Positions 50,344-61,455 of a DNA stretch of 64,000 nt are shown here, piece by piece. Under the pieces are notes generated by a model that searched no databases, was not told the origin of the DNA, and was given only the letters and a program-made list of their open reading frames with translations. Position 1 is the first letter of the stretch. Each line of letters starts with the position of its first letter. Source of the stretch: Peronospora farinosa (taxonomy: Eukaryota; Oomycota; Peronosporomycetes; Peronosporales; Peronosporaceae); NCBI GenBank assembly GCA_947646735.1, contig CANTFK010000781.1:1-64000 (forward strand), read 5' to 3'. The translations under genes and the position numbers were made by a program.

Positions 50344-52697
50344 TCAAAGGCGGCGGCGCTTGCTCTTCTTGGACTTAAGACCTCTGCCAGAATCTGTAAC
50401 AGGACGTTTCGTACCATGGCGAGAGATAATGATATGACGATCAAGTCCCGTGCCAATGCTTTCGTGCCCAAGACCAAGACGCTCAGCACAATCGTGTGCC
50501 AGCAGCCGCTCAAACCCGTTTAGGTTAGCATCCAGATGCAAGTCTCCACCTTCATTCGACTTGTTATAAGCCTCAATCTTCTTCACCAAAGTGTGCGAGC
50601 TGCCAGCCGAGATGCCACCTGCCGTCTTGTTGCGTACTTGAACGGGAGCACGAAGAGGGGCGGGAGTGATAGATTTAAGCTGAGGAGCTTCGTCTTCGGA
50701 AGAGTCTGAAGATTCTACGCTAGACGAGTCCGACGACTCGGACGATGATGCCTTTTTCTTTGCCGCCGGCTTCGACGGAGCTTCATGTTTAGAGCCATTA
50801 GAAGATCCGGGGGACATTTTTGCCTTTTGTTGCTTCACAGCGTGAATGGGTGGAGCTTCATTGTTGTCGCCGCTTTCGGATTTAGAAGATATTGCCACCA
50901 AAACAGACTTACGAGCTGGTGTGGGCTGTACAGCAGACTTCAAAGGGGCTGCATCCTCGAAATCATCTTCCGACTCGGAAGACAAGGCTTCCTTGGACGT
51001 TGAAGAAAGGTCTCGGGTCGGTTCAAAGGATTCACTGTCACAACTGTCAGAATCGGATGACAACTCCATCTTCGGCACTGACGTAGATACAAGAGATGAC
51101 TTAGCAGCAGGTATATCATCAACATCGTCTTCAGATTCGGAGCCCGATGAATGAGAGGCCTGTGCTTTGACGACAGACGCGGTCGTTACGGAAGACAAAT
51201 GTGGCGGCTTGACATCGTCGAAGTCCTCGTCAGACTCCGATTTTGATGAAGCAGCAGCCATCGGCTCATCGCCATTGGACCCCTGAAAAGGCAAGACTTC
51301 TTTCATCACCTCTTCGTCTTCTGACTCAGATGCCGAGTCACTAGAAAACTCAAGCTGCGGTACGCTTTCGACGTAAAGCACTGGGTCAATGACCTGTGGC
51401 ATAGATTCCACTATGTGACTTTCCTTTTTCTTTGCTGCCATATGCTCTTGTGTAGCCTCCTTAGCATTCGGTTGTGTCTTACTGATATTCGCAGATAGTT
51501 TCACACGAACGTGCTTTCGCAAACTCTTAAACTGATGCACACTAGCATCACACGATGCACAAAATGGAACTTCGCACTGCTCGCAGCGCACATTAGCAGT
51601 CTTTGACTCACATTCGCCACAGCGCGGCAGCTTCGGCAATGATGGAAGTTTAATGCGCTTGTGTTTCGCCATCACGCGGGCACGATGTACCGTCGCATTA
51701 CAGTCATCACAGTAAAGTGAGTTGTCACACTTTGCACATTTCCACACGGCCTCGCCAGGCTTTTCACACTCGACACATGTGCGGCTGCCATCAGGTTCAG
51801 CTTCAACATCACTCTCATTGTCGCTGTTGCTACTCTGAGCAACAGCCTGGGGTGTACTAGCTTGAGCCGATGCAGCAGCACCTGCTGTCGGCTCGTGCAC
51901 ATACCTGCACGCATCACCACGAGCGCACACTCCGCTCTGAAAGAATAAACAAGGCTGTGCAACCTTCCCAGTAGGTGCAGGTACCGCCTGATTGGGGAGG
52001 CCTAACACGTGGGCAAATTTACACTGTTCACCTTGCGAGCAGTAGCCGCGTGAAAAATGACGGCAAACTTTCTTGTCTGGAATTGCTTGGATCTCTGGTG
52101 GTATAGCAATTCGTTCCATAGACTTTGGAGCTCTTATCTTGGGCTCACGCGGTGCTTTGGTACAGAGAGGAGGAACTTGCGTAGCAAAAGCCGCATCGTC
52201 GGTAACATGGTAATATCTACAAAAATAACATCCGTCATTAGCTGTCTCAGTGTGTGCTGTCTAATAGTATATATCACCACTGACGTACTTGCACATGTCG
52301 CCTTTTCGGCAGATTCCAGCTACAAAACCCCGACACGGCTCTGTTGTCTTTTTAAATGGGCGCTGGAGAGAAACTTTGAGCGTCTTGCCATACACTACAG
52401 CACCATTGGTGGCCTTCATAGCCTTCAAAGCGTGAGGTTTCTGTGCAAAGATTACTTGACTGTACATACACAGAGCAAGTCAGTACAAAGAGCTCAACAA
52501 CCAAGCAAAAACTCAAACCAAGATGGCTACATGTTTTCTACTTACGCCGAATTGGTTCCATTATGTCGGACACGGACGATAGGACCATATGTGCGGTACA
52601 TATTCATAAGCATTCTATCCGACAATTCTGTACCAATGCCTGACAAGACAAGAGTCGTTTCTTCGCCCCTAGACGCTACTGGATCATCACTAGACAT
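50344..52697 (-). CDS. RRM / CCCH zinc-finger protein with B-box-like fingers and Ser/Glu-rich tail
   Basis: Three exons: 52697-52546, 52459-52289 and 52216-50344, both introns phase 2; 731 residues. The donor at 52288 (AA|gtacgt) is chosen because it completes the first CCCH finger (CRGFVAGICRKGDMCKYYH). An RRM-like fold precedes it (TTLVLSGIGTELSDRMLMNM, VIFAQKPHALKAMKATNGAV). Two more CCCH fingers follow (CRHFSRGYCSQGEQCKFAH, CLFFQSGVCARGDACRYVH), then two B-box-type zinc modules (CVECEKPGEAVWKCAKC, CGECESKTANVRCEQC). The rest is Ser/Asp/Glu-rich low complexity. Probably a nuclear RNA-binding protein in mRNA processing; no orthologue named. Confidence 0.82.
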
Positions 52698-52803
52698 GAT
52701 GCACACTTAAGTCTTACGTAAGGTTTTGGCTGGTCAGAGGTTTGTTTGGCACTCTTTTGAGGGAATTTGAGGAGCTACACTCTTTCGAGGTCATTAAGGT
52801 AAA
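52698..52803. promoter_or_regulatory. Divergent promoter, CCCH protein / GTF3C6
   Basis: 106 bp between opposed ATGs, the shortest such spacer in the window; no known element recognised. Confidence 0.4.
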
Positions 52804-53351
52804 ATGAGCATGGAGGAACCTGCTGGAGGTTCATTAATGACGATAAGGAAGCGACAACGATCAATAGAAAGTGAGAATGAAAAGAAGATAAACGACATGA
52901 AGGAGATGAAGAAGATGGAGGTACAAGTGATGACTAGTGAGCAGCAGATGAATGAACAAGACGAGGAGAAGGTTACTGCAGATTTGACAGGAGACGATGA
53001 TGATGATGAAGAAGAAGAAGAGACGCTGGTGGTGCTGGAATTATGTGATTTTAAGAATCACCCGCTATTTAATGACTACAGCTTAGCGACACTTGAGGTG
53101 CGTGTGCTAGAGAGGACGTTTATCGAAAAGATTGAAGCTGATACGGTACTTGATTCGTGTAGGGGATTGACACGGCAACTCCGATGCTGAAAATTGGAGA
53201 GTATGCTTTGCATGGTCAATTGGAAGAAACTGTGGGTACGAGCTACTTTTACGATACGGACAAGACAAGAGCACCGGATAAGATGTACCAATTTGTAGGC
53301 CAGACCATCAAAAAGATCAAGTTTACCATTGCACCACCGGAAGATTTGTAG
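52804..53351 (+). CDS. GTF3C6: TFIIIC small subunit (GTF3C6 / tau55 family)
   Basis: Exons 52804-53097 and 53163-53351, 65-nt intron (gtgcgt...tgtag), phase 0; 160 residues. Without splicing the frame looks broken at 53190. N-terminal half is charged with an acidic run (DDDDDEEEEE); the C-terminal half has the TFIIIC subunit-6 triple-barrel signature (FNDYSLATLE joined to GIDTATPMLKIGEYALHGQL, EETVGTSYFY). TFIIIC binds the internal A/B boxes of tRNA genes for Pol III; an RPC7-like Pol III subunit lies at 40.9 kb. Confidence 0.82.
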
Positions 53352-53602
53352 ACGGCTTTCAAGACAATTGTCTGGACATGGACGTGAGTTTAGAACCAGA
53401 TACTTGGCTGACGTAGCTGCTGGATACTGACTGACACGACAGGCTGTCGTATTGGTGATTTTGTCTTTCAAACTCCATTCATTTGCTCTTATTTTCTTTG
53501 GTATCCCGCAGTAAACTGATGCTACAAACCTGTTCTGATCGATGCATCGGCTCCAAGCTCACACCTTGCAAGACATCCATTGTGTTATTTCTGTGTCTCT
53601 GC

Positions 53603-54387
<785 letters not shown>

Positions 54388-54572
54388 GGTATTGTATTTT
54401 GATAGTAAAGCGTGCGGCTGTCCGACGACCATTGGAGCAACTTTGTTTTGCAACTGAAGGGAAGATTATGTTGCGGGTAAGATATCGTGATGCGTAATTT
54501 AAACATTTTATATCAAAATTACAAAACTAGACTCGATGCTTTTCATTGGAAGCAAAAGCACCGAGTCGTAAA

Positions 54573-55644
54573 ATGATGTCGAGTGCGTTCTTGGTGTGTA
54601 AAGTGCGACATAATGTGAGTCTGTCACCATGTCACGCCACTGAGCCACGCGTAGGAATCGATCAGGATCTGACAGAGCAGCTTATGCGCTATTCAGAGCC
54701 TTTACAGGGTGTAGTATTGAGCTTTAGCAACGTACAGCTGGACCGACCCTATGGCGCTATTGTGAACGAGATGCCGTTTATCCACTGCAAAGTCCTGGCG
54801 GATGCGCTTGTATTTCAGCCTCAAGTGGGTATGCAACTACGTGGTATTGTCAATAAGATAGGCAGCAACCACATTGGTATGCTCTTTGCGGGCGTCTTTA
54901 ACGGCTCAGTGGCTGAAGCGGAGCTGCCCAAGGGATTCGTACATAACTACGCTCAGGACTGCTGGTACGTTGCTGTGGCTGCATTGAATTTTGTGGTTAA
55001 ACTGGTATTAACGCTGCTTGTGTATTTTAGGCTGGGTGAGGATGGCTCGACCATCTCTGTGGAAGATGAAGTGGATGTGAAAGTGTTGCGGTGAGTTGAC
55101 TGCTTTATTCATGCTATTTACTGCAATAATGAAGAGATGTTGACGTGGTTGTTGCTGAGCTAGTGTTCATGTTGCTGGAGGAATGATTGCGATTGAGGGC
55201 ACGATGCGTTTTGCCAACGTCAGAGTTGTGACACCTTTGTCGGTGAAAAAGATTAAGAAGGCTACGCATCTTAACTTGGAAGCAGGAGAGTCGATTACGA
55301 AGTCGAATAAGGAAAAGAAGGTCAAGAAACGGAAGGAGGGTGAGGAAAAGAAGCTCAAGAATGCAAAGGAGGTGGAGGTAGTCACGGTGAAAAAAACCAA
55401 GGTGGTGGAAGGTGAGGAAACTCAAGTGAAGAAGGCCAAGAAGACCAAGAAGGTTGAAGAATTTGAGGTGAAGAAAGTTTACGTTGAAGAAGCCACTCAT
55501 ACGAACGACAAGAAGAAAAACAAGAAGCGCAAGCTTGTGGAAGATGTAGTAGAAAAGGAAGAGGAGATGGTAGTGGTGAAACCAAAGAAACACAAGGAAA
55601 GAGACGCCAAGAAGAAAAAGCACAAGAAGGGCAAGCAAGACTAG
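54573..55644 (+). CDS. POLR1F: RNA polymerase I subunit RPA43 (POLR1F)
   Basis: Three exons: 54573-54964, 55031-55090 and 55164-55644, both introns phase 2; 310 residues. N-terminal RPB7-like tip domain and OB fold: YSEPLQGVVLSFSNVQLDRP, MPFIHCKVLADALVFQPQVG, GIVNKIGSNHIGMLFAGVFN, with the OB strand RVHVAGGMIAIEGTMR assembled across the third splice junction. The last ~130 residues are a Lys/Glu tail (KKAKKTKKVEEF and similar), typical of nucleolar proteins. With RPA14-type partners it forms the Pol I stalk that contacts Rrn3 at rRNA promoters. Divergent from NDUFS8. Confidence 0.9.
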
Positions 55645-55798
55645 ACTTACAGGGGATAGCGCTAGACGAGACGATAGATGGATGACAAGTATCCAGTTGC
55701 ATGTGATTATACACTTTCAAGAACATTGGCTCTTCGATCTGGATATTTCATAGCATGTACGCCACTACACAAAAGCTACCAGTGGCCAGTACTGCACA

Positions 55799-57151
55799 CT
55801 AGTCGTACGAGACCAGGTCCTCCAGCTCTGCGGGAATGTTTGGCAGTGGCTGTTTCGGATCGCAAATGCTCCAGTTTGGAGACTGCTGTGCTTTATGCCA
55901 CTTGAAGTCCTTTACTTTTGCCCAGAGTCCTGGATCCATTTGCAATCCCAAGCGCTCAAGTTGTGCCTTTAGTCCGTCGAACTGCAAGCGATAAGGCCCA
56001 AACTGCATTAGCTGACAGTCCTCAATAATAGGGTGACTCGAAATGCGTAGGTGGAAGGTCGTGGCAGTGCTCGAGTGCACGCGCAGCTGGCGGCAAGCAA
56101 CGATAAACTCGCAACCGTCACAGTGCTCAAGCCACAAGCTTCCGAAGATCGCTCCAGTGAAGAAGACACAGTCTTTCAGTGCATCACCACGAATTGCAGA
56201 TGTCTCCACGCATACGAACACAACGCAGTTCGTCAGATGAGAGAAGTTCAGGTCGCGACGCTTGTCATTTGCGTCAGTAAAGCTGCTGCTGTCAATAATA
56301 ATCACTTCGTTCTGTTTGTTGGCGTGCACGAGTTCATCAAACTCCATCATTTTCTGTGTTGTCGACAAAAGCTTCTGTTTGCCACGAGAATCAGTCGATT
56401 CGGATAAATCATCTTGCTTGGGTTCGTTCTGCTCTTTTACTTTCACGCTTTTCGCCGCTCGAGCTCGAAACGTAAACTTTTTCCTTGGAGCAAATGTCGT
56501 ACGAGTGGTATCAATGAGTTCCAGCAGCTTGGATAGGATCAATTGCGTATGGCGAGTATCATACGGCGACAAATACAATGATGCTGCCGTAGCAGCAGTA
56601 TCTCTTATGACGCTCACTTCGAGCAGCAGTGTATCCAACTTAACCTCTTTGGCAGGTTCACAAGGCAGCGGCTGCTTCTTCTGCTCGCAAAACAGTCCTA
56701 CCTGTTTACGCACATAATCTTCCTGCTGTGTAAACTTTTCCCAAAACGTCGTTGCCAGCTCATCAGTCGTCAGCTCCCGATGCAGCTTCGAGGCAGCACC
56801 AGCACTGATACCATTGCCTCTCGCCACCTTCTTCTCCTTTCTTCGCTCTTCCAGCGCATGTGCCAAACTATCTTCATGTGTCGTAAGTATAGGAAATTCA
56901 CCTTCCACATTAACTCTCTCTGGTCGCACAATAGCGCCATGTAATGGTTTACACTCGAAAAAACATTTGCCTTGGAACGATCCATCACCTTTACCCAGTG
57001 GTTTATCCAGCCTCACACCTATCCATCCATCTCCCACAAGACCATCTATTGGACCAATGTATGCAATCTCACCATACCGCTTGATGCTGGCGCGTAAGCT
57101 TTCAGTGGAACTAGAGGACAGGAGCTCGCACCGTGCTCCTAGAGTAACCAT
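55799..57151 (-). CDS. CAP-Gly / TBCC-domain fusion, tubulin cofactor-like
   Basis: 450 residues, one exon. Residues ~5-75 are a CAP-Gly domain (GEIAYIGPIDGLVGDGWIGV, then GKGDGSFQGKCFFECKPLHG and FVRP-like AIVRPERV). A helical spectrin-like linker follows (about 130-220), then a TBCC beta-helix from ~residue 290: GAIFGSLWLEHCDGCEFIVA, CRQLRVHSSTATTFHLRISS, HPIIEDCQLMQFGPY. TBCC is the GTPase-activating cofactor that releases folded tubulin dimers; its catalytic Arg lies in the QLR segment, conserved here. In animals and fungi CAP-Gly is found in cofactors B and E, not in C, so the combination is unusual. It could couple late steps of tubulin folding. Confidence 0.88.
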   Translation of the reverse strand: MVTLGARCELLSSSSTESLRASIKRYGEIAYIGPIDGLVGDGWIGVRLDKPLGKGDGSFQGKCFFECKPLHGAIVRPERVNVEGEFPILTTHEDSLAHALEERRKEKKVARGNGISAGAASKLHRELTTDELATTFWEKFTQQEDYVRKQVGLFCEQKKQPLPCEPAKEVKLDTLLLEVSVIRDTAATAASLYLSPYDTRHTQLILSKLLELIDTTRTTFAPRKKFTFRARAAKSVKVKEQNEPKQDDLSESTDSRGKQKLLSTTQKMMEFDELVHANKQNEVIIIDSSSFTDANDKRRDLNFSHLTNCVVFVCVETSAIRGDALKDCVFFTGAIFGSLWLEHCDGCEFIVACRQLRVHSSTATTFHLRISSHPIIEDCQLMQFGPYRLQFDGLKAQLERLGLQMDPGLWAKVKDFKWHKAQQSPNWSICDPKQPLPNIPAELEDLVSYD

Positions 57152-57342
57152 CTATTATAAGCTCTATAAAAAACGACGACGTTCGATTTGTCAAAATGAT
57201 AAAGATATTTAGACGAATCATAGAATTTTAATTATAAACCAATCACATTATACGATGGTAGTTTCAGAATGTCCCTCCCTTCATTAGCAAGTAGTCAGTC
57301 TTATTCCGACTATAGTTTCCAACTAAATAAGAAAAAAAGAAA
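57152..57342. promoter_or_regulatory. Divergent promoter, CAP-Gly/TBCC / repeat protein
   Basis: 191 bp; CCAAT at 57239-57243 and TGTCAAAAT at about 57189. Confidence 0.35.
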
Positions 57343-57846
57343 ATGTTCCCAGGAGGAGGCCCACCTCCGCACGGATACCCCCAGCAACAACCTGGTTACC
57401 CGCCTCAACAGGGCTATCCGCCTCAGCAAGGTTACCCACCCCAGCAGGGCTATTCACCTCAGCAAGGATACCCTCCTCAACCAGGGTACCCACCGCAACA
57501 AGGGTACCCTCCGCAACAAGGGTACCCTCCCCAACAAGGATACCCTCCCCAGTCAGGGTACCCGGCGCAGCCGGGGTACCCTGTTCAGCCGGGATACCCT
57601 GTTCGGCCGGGATACCCTGCTCAACCCGGGTACCCCGCCCACGGACGTGGACAACAGCATGGTCATGCGTATCCTCAGCCCGTGTACGTGGCACAGCCTG
57701 GAGTTATCATCGCTGGTGGGAAGATGAAGCATGGTAAGCACAAGGGATATAAGCACAAGCACAAGCACAAGCATCACAAGTACAAAGGATTCAAGGGCAA
57801 AGGCTTTAAAAAGATGGGCAAGAAGATGAAGAAAATGTTCAAGTAA
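57343..57846 (+). CDS. Pro/Gln/Gly/Tyr-repeat protein with Lys/His-rich tail
   Basis: 167 residues, one exon. Starts [16 protein letters not shown] and continues as about 15 hexapeptides of the form GYPPQQ (later [12 protein letters not shown]), the XYPPX type found in many eukaryotic proteins. Residues ~118-167 are extremely basic ([20 protein letters not shown], ending [12 protein letters not shown]). No signal peptide or membrane helix. The first part is likely disordered and self-associating; the tail would bind anionic membranes or nucleic acid. Plant GPRP proteins have similar GYPPQG-rich starts and HGKFKHGKFK-like tails, so this may be their counterpart. Confidence 0.8.
   Translation: MFPGGGPPPHGYPQQQPGYPPQQGYPPQQGYPPQQGYSPQQGYPPQPGYPPQQGYPPQQGYPPQQGYPPQSGYPAQPGYPVQPGYPVRPGYPAQPGYPAHGRGQQHGHAYPQPVYVAQPGVIIAGGKMKHGKHKGYKHKHKHKHHKYKGFKGKGFKKMGKKMKKMFK
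57370..57640 (+). repeat. 18-bp coding repeat array (GYPPQQ units)
   Basis: About fifteen 18-nt units with consensus CCTCAACAAGGGTATCCG-like sequence; later units diverge to PAQPGY and PVQPGY. Confidence 0.85.
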
Positions 57847-58305
57847 GATTGTTCACGCGTGGCACATGATTTGATGCAGTCGATACACCGGAAAGCTTGC
57901 TGAAGATGAGAGCGTGAGGTTCTGTTAAAGAAAGCTTAATATAATGGTATCTTGGTCCTGAGATTGTGCTGTACGGGTGCATTTATCGTAAGGTGTTGAC
58001 AACTATCGTACGTCTACCATGTTGAGCTATAAAAAGTGGCACCTTACATAAGAATATGATGTGTGCTACATTTGTAATAAAAACAAGTAAAGTGCTGCAT
58101 AAACGCTGCGAAATGTATTGAAATGCGTATAAACGGTACGCTATTTCGGGTAGCTTTCTGGGTGGCATTTGGCACCGACAAGTAGCAGTTATATAGTGTA
58201 TCTATTTAACTTGTTAAGATAATTTGATATTTTATTATCCATTTTGACTCAATAGAGGGATTAAACTTAATTCCTAAATTATCCACTCTAATAATACGAT
58301 ATACG
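57847..58305. other. Intergenic
   Basis: 3' flank of the repeat protein and promoter region of the SWEET gene; AT-rich, nothing specific recognised. Confidence 0.4.
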
Positions 58306-59150
58306 ATGTCGTCGCTGCAGTCGATAGTCAATGCTGCTTACATGATGTACTTCCTTGCCGCCAAAGCCGTGCCTGTCATTGCTGTAGGGTCATCCATTGT
58401 ATTCTCCATCTCTCCCTGGTACGCTCATCATTTTATTGTTTCGTATAAAGCTCTTTATTCATTAAAGCTTTATCGTATTATGTATCTCTATCTATTAGGC
58501 CCACTATCAGCACTATCCGTCGTGCTCGCAGCACGTTACAGTTCTCGTTCGCCCCATTCTTTTTCTTCTTTGTACAGAGTATTATCTATACTTTGTATGG
58601 CTGGACAACAAATAATCCTGTAGTAGGTGGGACTTCACTGCTTGGAGTCGTGCTGGGTTCGTACTATGTCATGATCTTTTGCAAATACACACACGACCGG
58701 ACACAAGCGACGAGAATGTTGACATCAGCTATGATAGTGATCATATTACTGACCCATCAGGTGGCTACACGGCTACCTGAGGAGACGCAGACAATTGTGG
58801 GTATCCCAGCCAACATCTTGTCCGTCTTTACGGCCGCCTCGCCATTGTTGCAACTTAAGAACATTTTGCGACGCAAAGACGCCTCTTGTTTGCCATTAGG
58901 TATGTCGGCGATGACTGTTGTGGCTGGAACTATTTGGTCCATCTATGGAACGATGCTGGGTGATCCACTGGTCATTTGCCCTAATTTATTTGGACTGACG
59001 ATGGGAGTGATTCAAGTGTCGCTGATTTTGCGTTATCCTGGAGTCAAGGGCAGCAGTAGTGTGGAGCCAGAGACCAAGCTGTCGTCTCCTACAAAGCTGA
59101 CAAAGAAGCCCAGCCCTCGTAACATGAAGAAAGCCGACCATCCAGAATAA
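58306..59150 (+). CDS. SWEET: SWEET (MtN3/saliva) sugar transporter
   Basis: Two exons, 58306-58418 and 58499-59150, intron 80 nt, phase 2; 254 residues. Two MtN3 repeats: the first ends with PFFFFFVQSIIYTLYGWTTN; the second has GIPANILSVFTAASPLLQLK, KDASCLPLGMSAMTVVAGTI, WSIYGTMLGDPLVICPNLFG and LTMGVIQVSLIL, all classic SWEET positions. Seven membrane helices and a Ser/Lys-rich cytosolic tail are expected. SWEETs are bidirectional sugar uniporters; substrate cannot be read from sequence. In a plant-associated oomycete it could serve sugar uptake, but that is speculation. Confidence 0.9.
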
Positions 59151-60073
59151 AGTGGAGATCGATCTCACTCTTTATTCACCTTGGAATGCCACCAATGTGG
59201 AAAACTGGATGCCGCTTGTTGAGATACGGCATAGCTAGTAATTTGCAGTGATTGAAGGTTATAAGCGAATGCAGCTGTAGCTATCGATGCTGCTTTTTGT
59301 GTATTGTTTACATTTGAGGGGCACTTTTCGCCATTACTTCAAAGCACAACTTTCACATTTGCTGCTTGCAGATCCAGGACCGATGCACCTTGCCAGGAGC
59401 TGTTCAGTCGTATACAACGAGCGTGCCATGCTGTTGTGCCATCAGTGACAAAAAATTACGGATGAAACTTGTAAGGCTAGTACCTCCTAGCACAAACTCC
59501 AGCTTCGACATCAAACTACTCACGTTTCTTTTTAATGGACTGCAGCTACCACCACCTACTTTATTTTGTCGGCTCCTTCTTCTTCCGCTCGAACTCGTTC
59601 CTTCCAACTCACGAGCGTCAAGTTCGTTTGAGTGCCAGGCCATCAGCAATATTCCACTCAGCCACCATTTGCACGTTCTTCCCACCTTTGCGCTGCAATG
59701 CCCGTAGAAGTGCGCTGTCATAAGCACTGGCTTGCAAACTTGTTCCTCACCACTTCTTTCGTACGCTCACGTTAGCCGTGTCATCCCTCTTTGCGTCCCG
59801 TGGATGAACTCATCTCTTTTCTTTGGCGCTTACTGGCGCTTGCTGAAGCGAAGTGCTCTCGCTCATTACAAACCTTTCTCCACTTCCAATACGCGACCCA
59901 CACTTCCAGCGCTATCGGAGGCGGAAGTTGCTGCATTTGCGAGCTCAAGAATATAAGCGAGAAAGCTTTCTATTGTCGCTGTGCAGTGTGTCTTCGTAAT
60001 CATTATGCTCGTCCTGGAGAATATGGAAGTCTGCTCGTCAAGCAGCGGGCTTTAGTATACACGATATGAGAGA
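59151..60073. other. Spacer with possible decayed minus-strand gene
   Basis: No intact gene. On the minus strand short protein-like pieces occur in changing frames (for example LLRALQRKGGKNVQMVAEWN near 59690, ADFHILQDEHNDYEDTLHSD near 60020), separated by stops. They may be a gene remnant or unsolved exons; no family recognised. Confidence 0.25.
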
Positions 60074-60937
60074 TCACTGGCCACCAAGGGTGTTTATAGC
60101 CTCCGAAAAGCCTGCAATAGGCTTTTCCAGCACATACCACACGTTGTCTGTCTCGGTTTGGACGTTTGAAGAGTGTTCCCCAGTATCGCTTCTCACTGTG
60201 CTCGTATCGTCACTTGTAGTTTGCTGTGCAACCGGATAGTGCAAGTCATCTTCTTGTGACTGCTTCCTACTGTCATCACTTCTGCATATTGTCAAGTAGT
60301 GCGTCCGACTTTTACTTTTTGGAAGCCGAAGCCTGAACTGCTGCTTCGGAAGAAATCCAGGAATACGCACAGGCTGGCGCTCCGCTAGCACTGCAATGTG
60401 CAACTTTGTTGCTGGTAACGCACTATGCAACAGTCAAAAAAGCAGATCGTTCAATCAAAGCCTCCAAAAAGCATATCACCAGTTCATAACCAAAGCAAGC
60501 CACATAACAAACTTTCCTCACCACGTAAAGTGCTCGATAGAACGTGTGAATAATGCACGCACAAGCTTTTGTGAGCACAAATGCATCAATTTTTCTCTAC
60601 TCATGGGTAATGCTGTTGACGTCAACGTCTCTGAGTCTTTGAATGACGTTTCTTTCTCATCCAATTGATGTAAAGTAGTAGCAGAGGACATCATCACTTT
60701 AGAATCATCTACATTGTCAAAATCAACAAGAAAAGCTTCGCGTGGACGCATCATCGACGACCCAAAAATGAATGCCACTTCACCTCAATTAGCAATAATT
60801 CTGCAGCTAAAACTCTAATAATTAAGAACTCACGTACCTCTTTTTACTTGCAATGAGAACATAACGTTCAATTGATTTCGGAATAATTTCTCACACGCTT
60901 CGACAAACTGGAATGCCTTCTTGATACCTCGAGTCAT
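60074..60937 (-). CDS. MAD2L1BP: p31comet (MAD2L1BP)-like HORMA-fold protein
   Basis: Three exons: 60937-60838, 60783-60522 and 60422-60074; introns gtacgt...tgag (phase 1) and gtgagg...catag (phase 2); 236 residues. Matches to p31comet: N-terminal helix (FQFVEACEKLFRNQLNVMFS), VAFIFGSSMMRPREAFLVDF like the IL.GGN.LSPKE.Y..D strand pair, KLHIAVLAERQPVRIPGFLP, and the seat-belt-like end DNVWYVLEKPIAGFSEA resembling DYIWFQAPVTFKGF. p31comet, with TRIP13, removes MAD2 from the mitotic checkpoint complex. Similarity is weak outside these blocks, so a related HORMA protein is possible. Confidence 0.6.
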
Positions 60938-61455
60938 TGAAAGTCTATTATAGTATACATAGTATACAGTATACAATTAGCATTCTCTATCCACTGTTGT
61001 CACCAATTTAAAGCGTATACCTTCTTTTGATTGGCTGATATACTTGTTGTTGTTTTTGACGCTCGACATTTTTGACAAACTGCAAAAGTTCGTCGTAAAG
61101 GCTGCAATACATTCACTCTTAGTCAGAATGTTGGACAATAAGTAGACCCAAATACAAGATCAGTCACACCATGGAACTTGACCACGTATATACAGCAAGT
61201 ATTTCACAAGTTGCTGCGTCATAAAAGCACACACTTTGCCATTTAACGACGTTCGATACGGTATTCGAAGCTCCGTCATTTACGTTTTTGACAAAAAACG
61301 AAAATAAAAAACCTCAATGTGTCAAAAATCCAACATTTTTACGTCAAAAATGTAAAAAAGGTTGTGGCCAATAATAATATTTATTGCAGCTTACGGTGCT
61401 GTACGACAATATCAAAACGCAGTCTTTTTTAATTTAATTAATTTGTACGACTAAA
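60938..61455. promoter_or_regulatory. Divergent promoter with five TGTCAAAAA-type motifs
   Basis: 518 bp between p31comet-like and MED6 starts. TTTTTGACG 61053-61061, TTTTTGACA 61069-61077 and 61285-61293, TGTCAAAAA 61320-61328, CGTCAAAAA 61342-61350. ATTGG at 61030-61034 and CCAAT at 61368-61372. A GTATAC-rich run at 60952-60976. Confidence 0.5.

Noticed and set aside
53163..53200. Apparent frameshift in GTF3C6
   Set aside because: A 65-nt GT-AG intron (53098-53162) joins both halves in frame.
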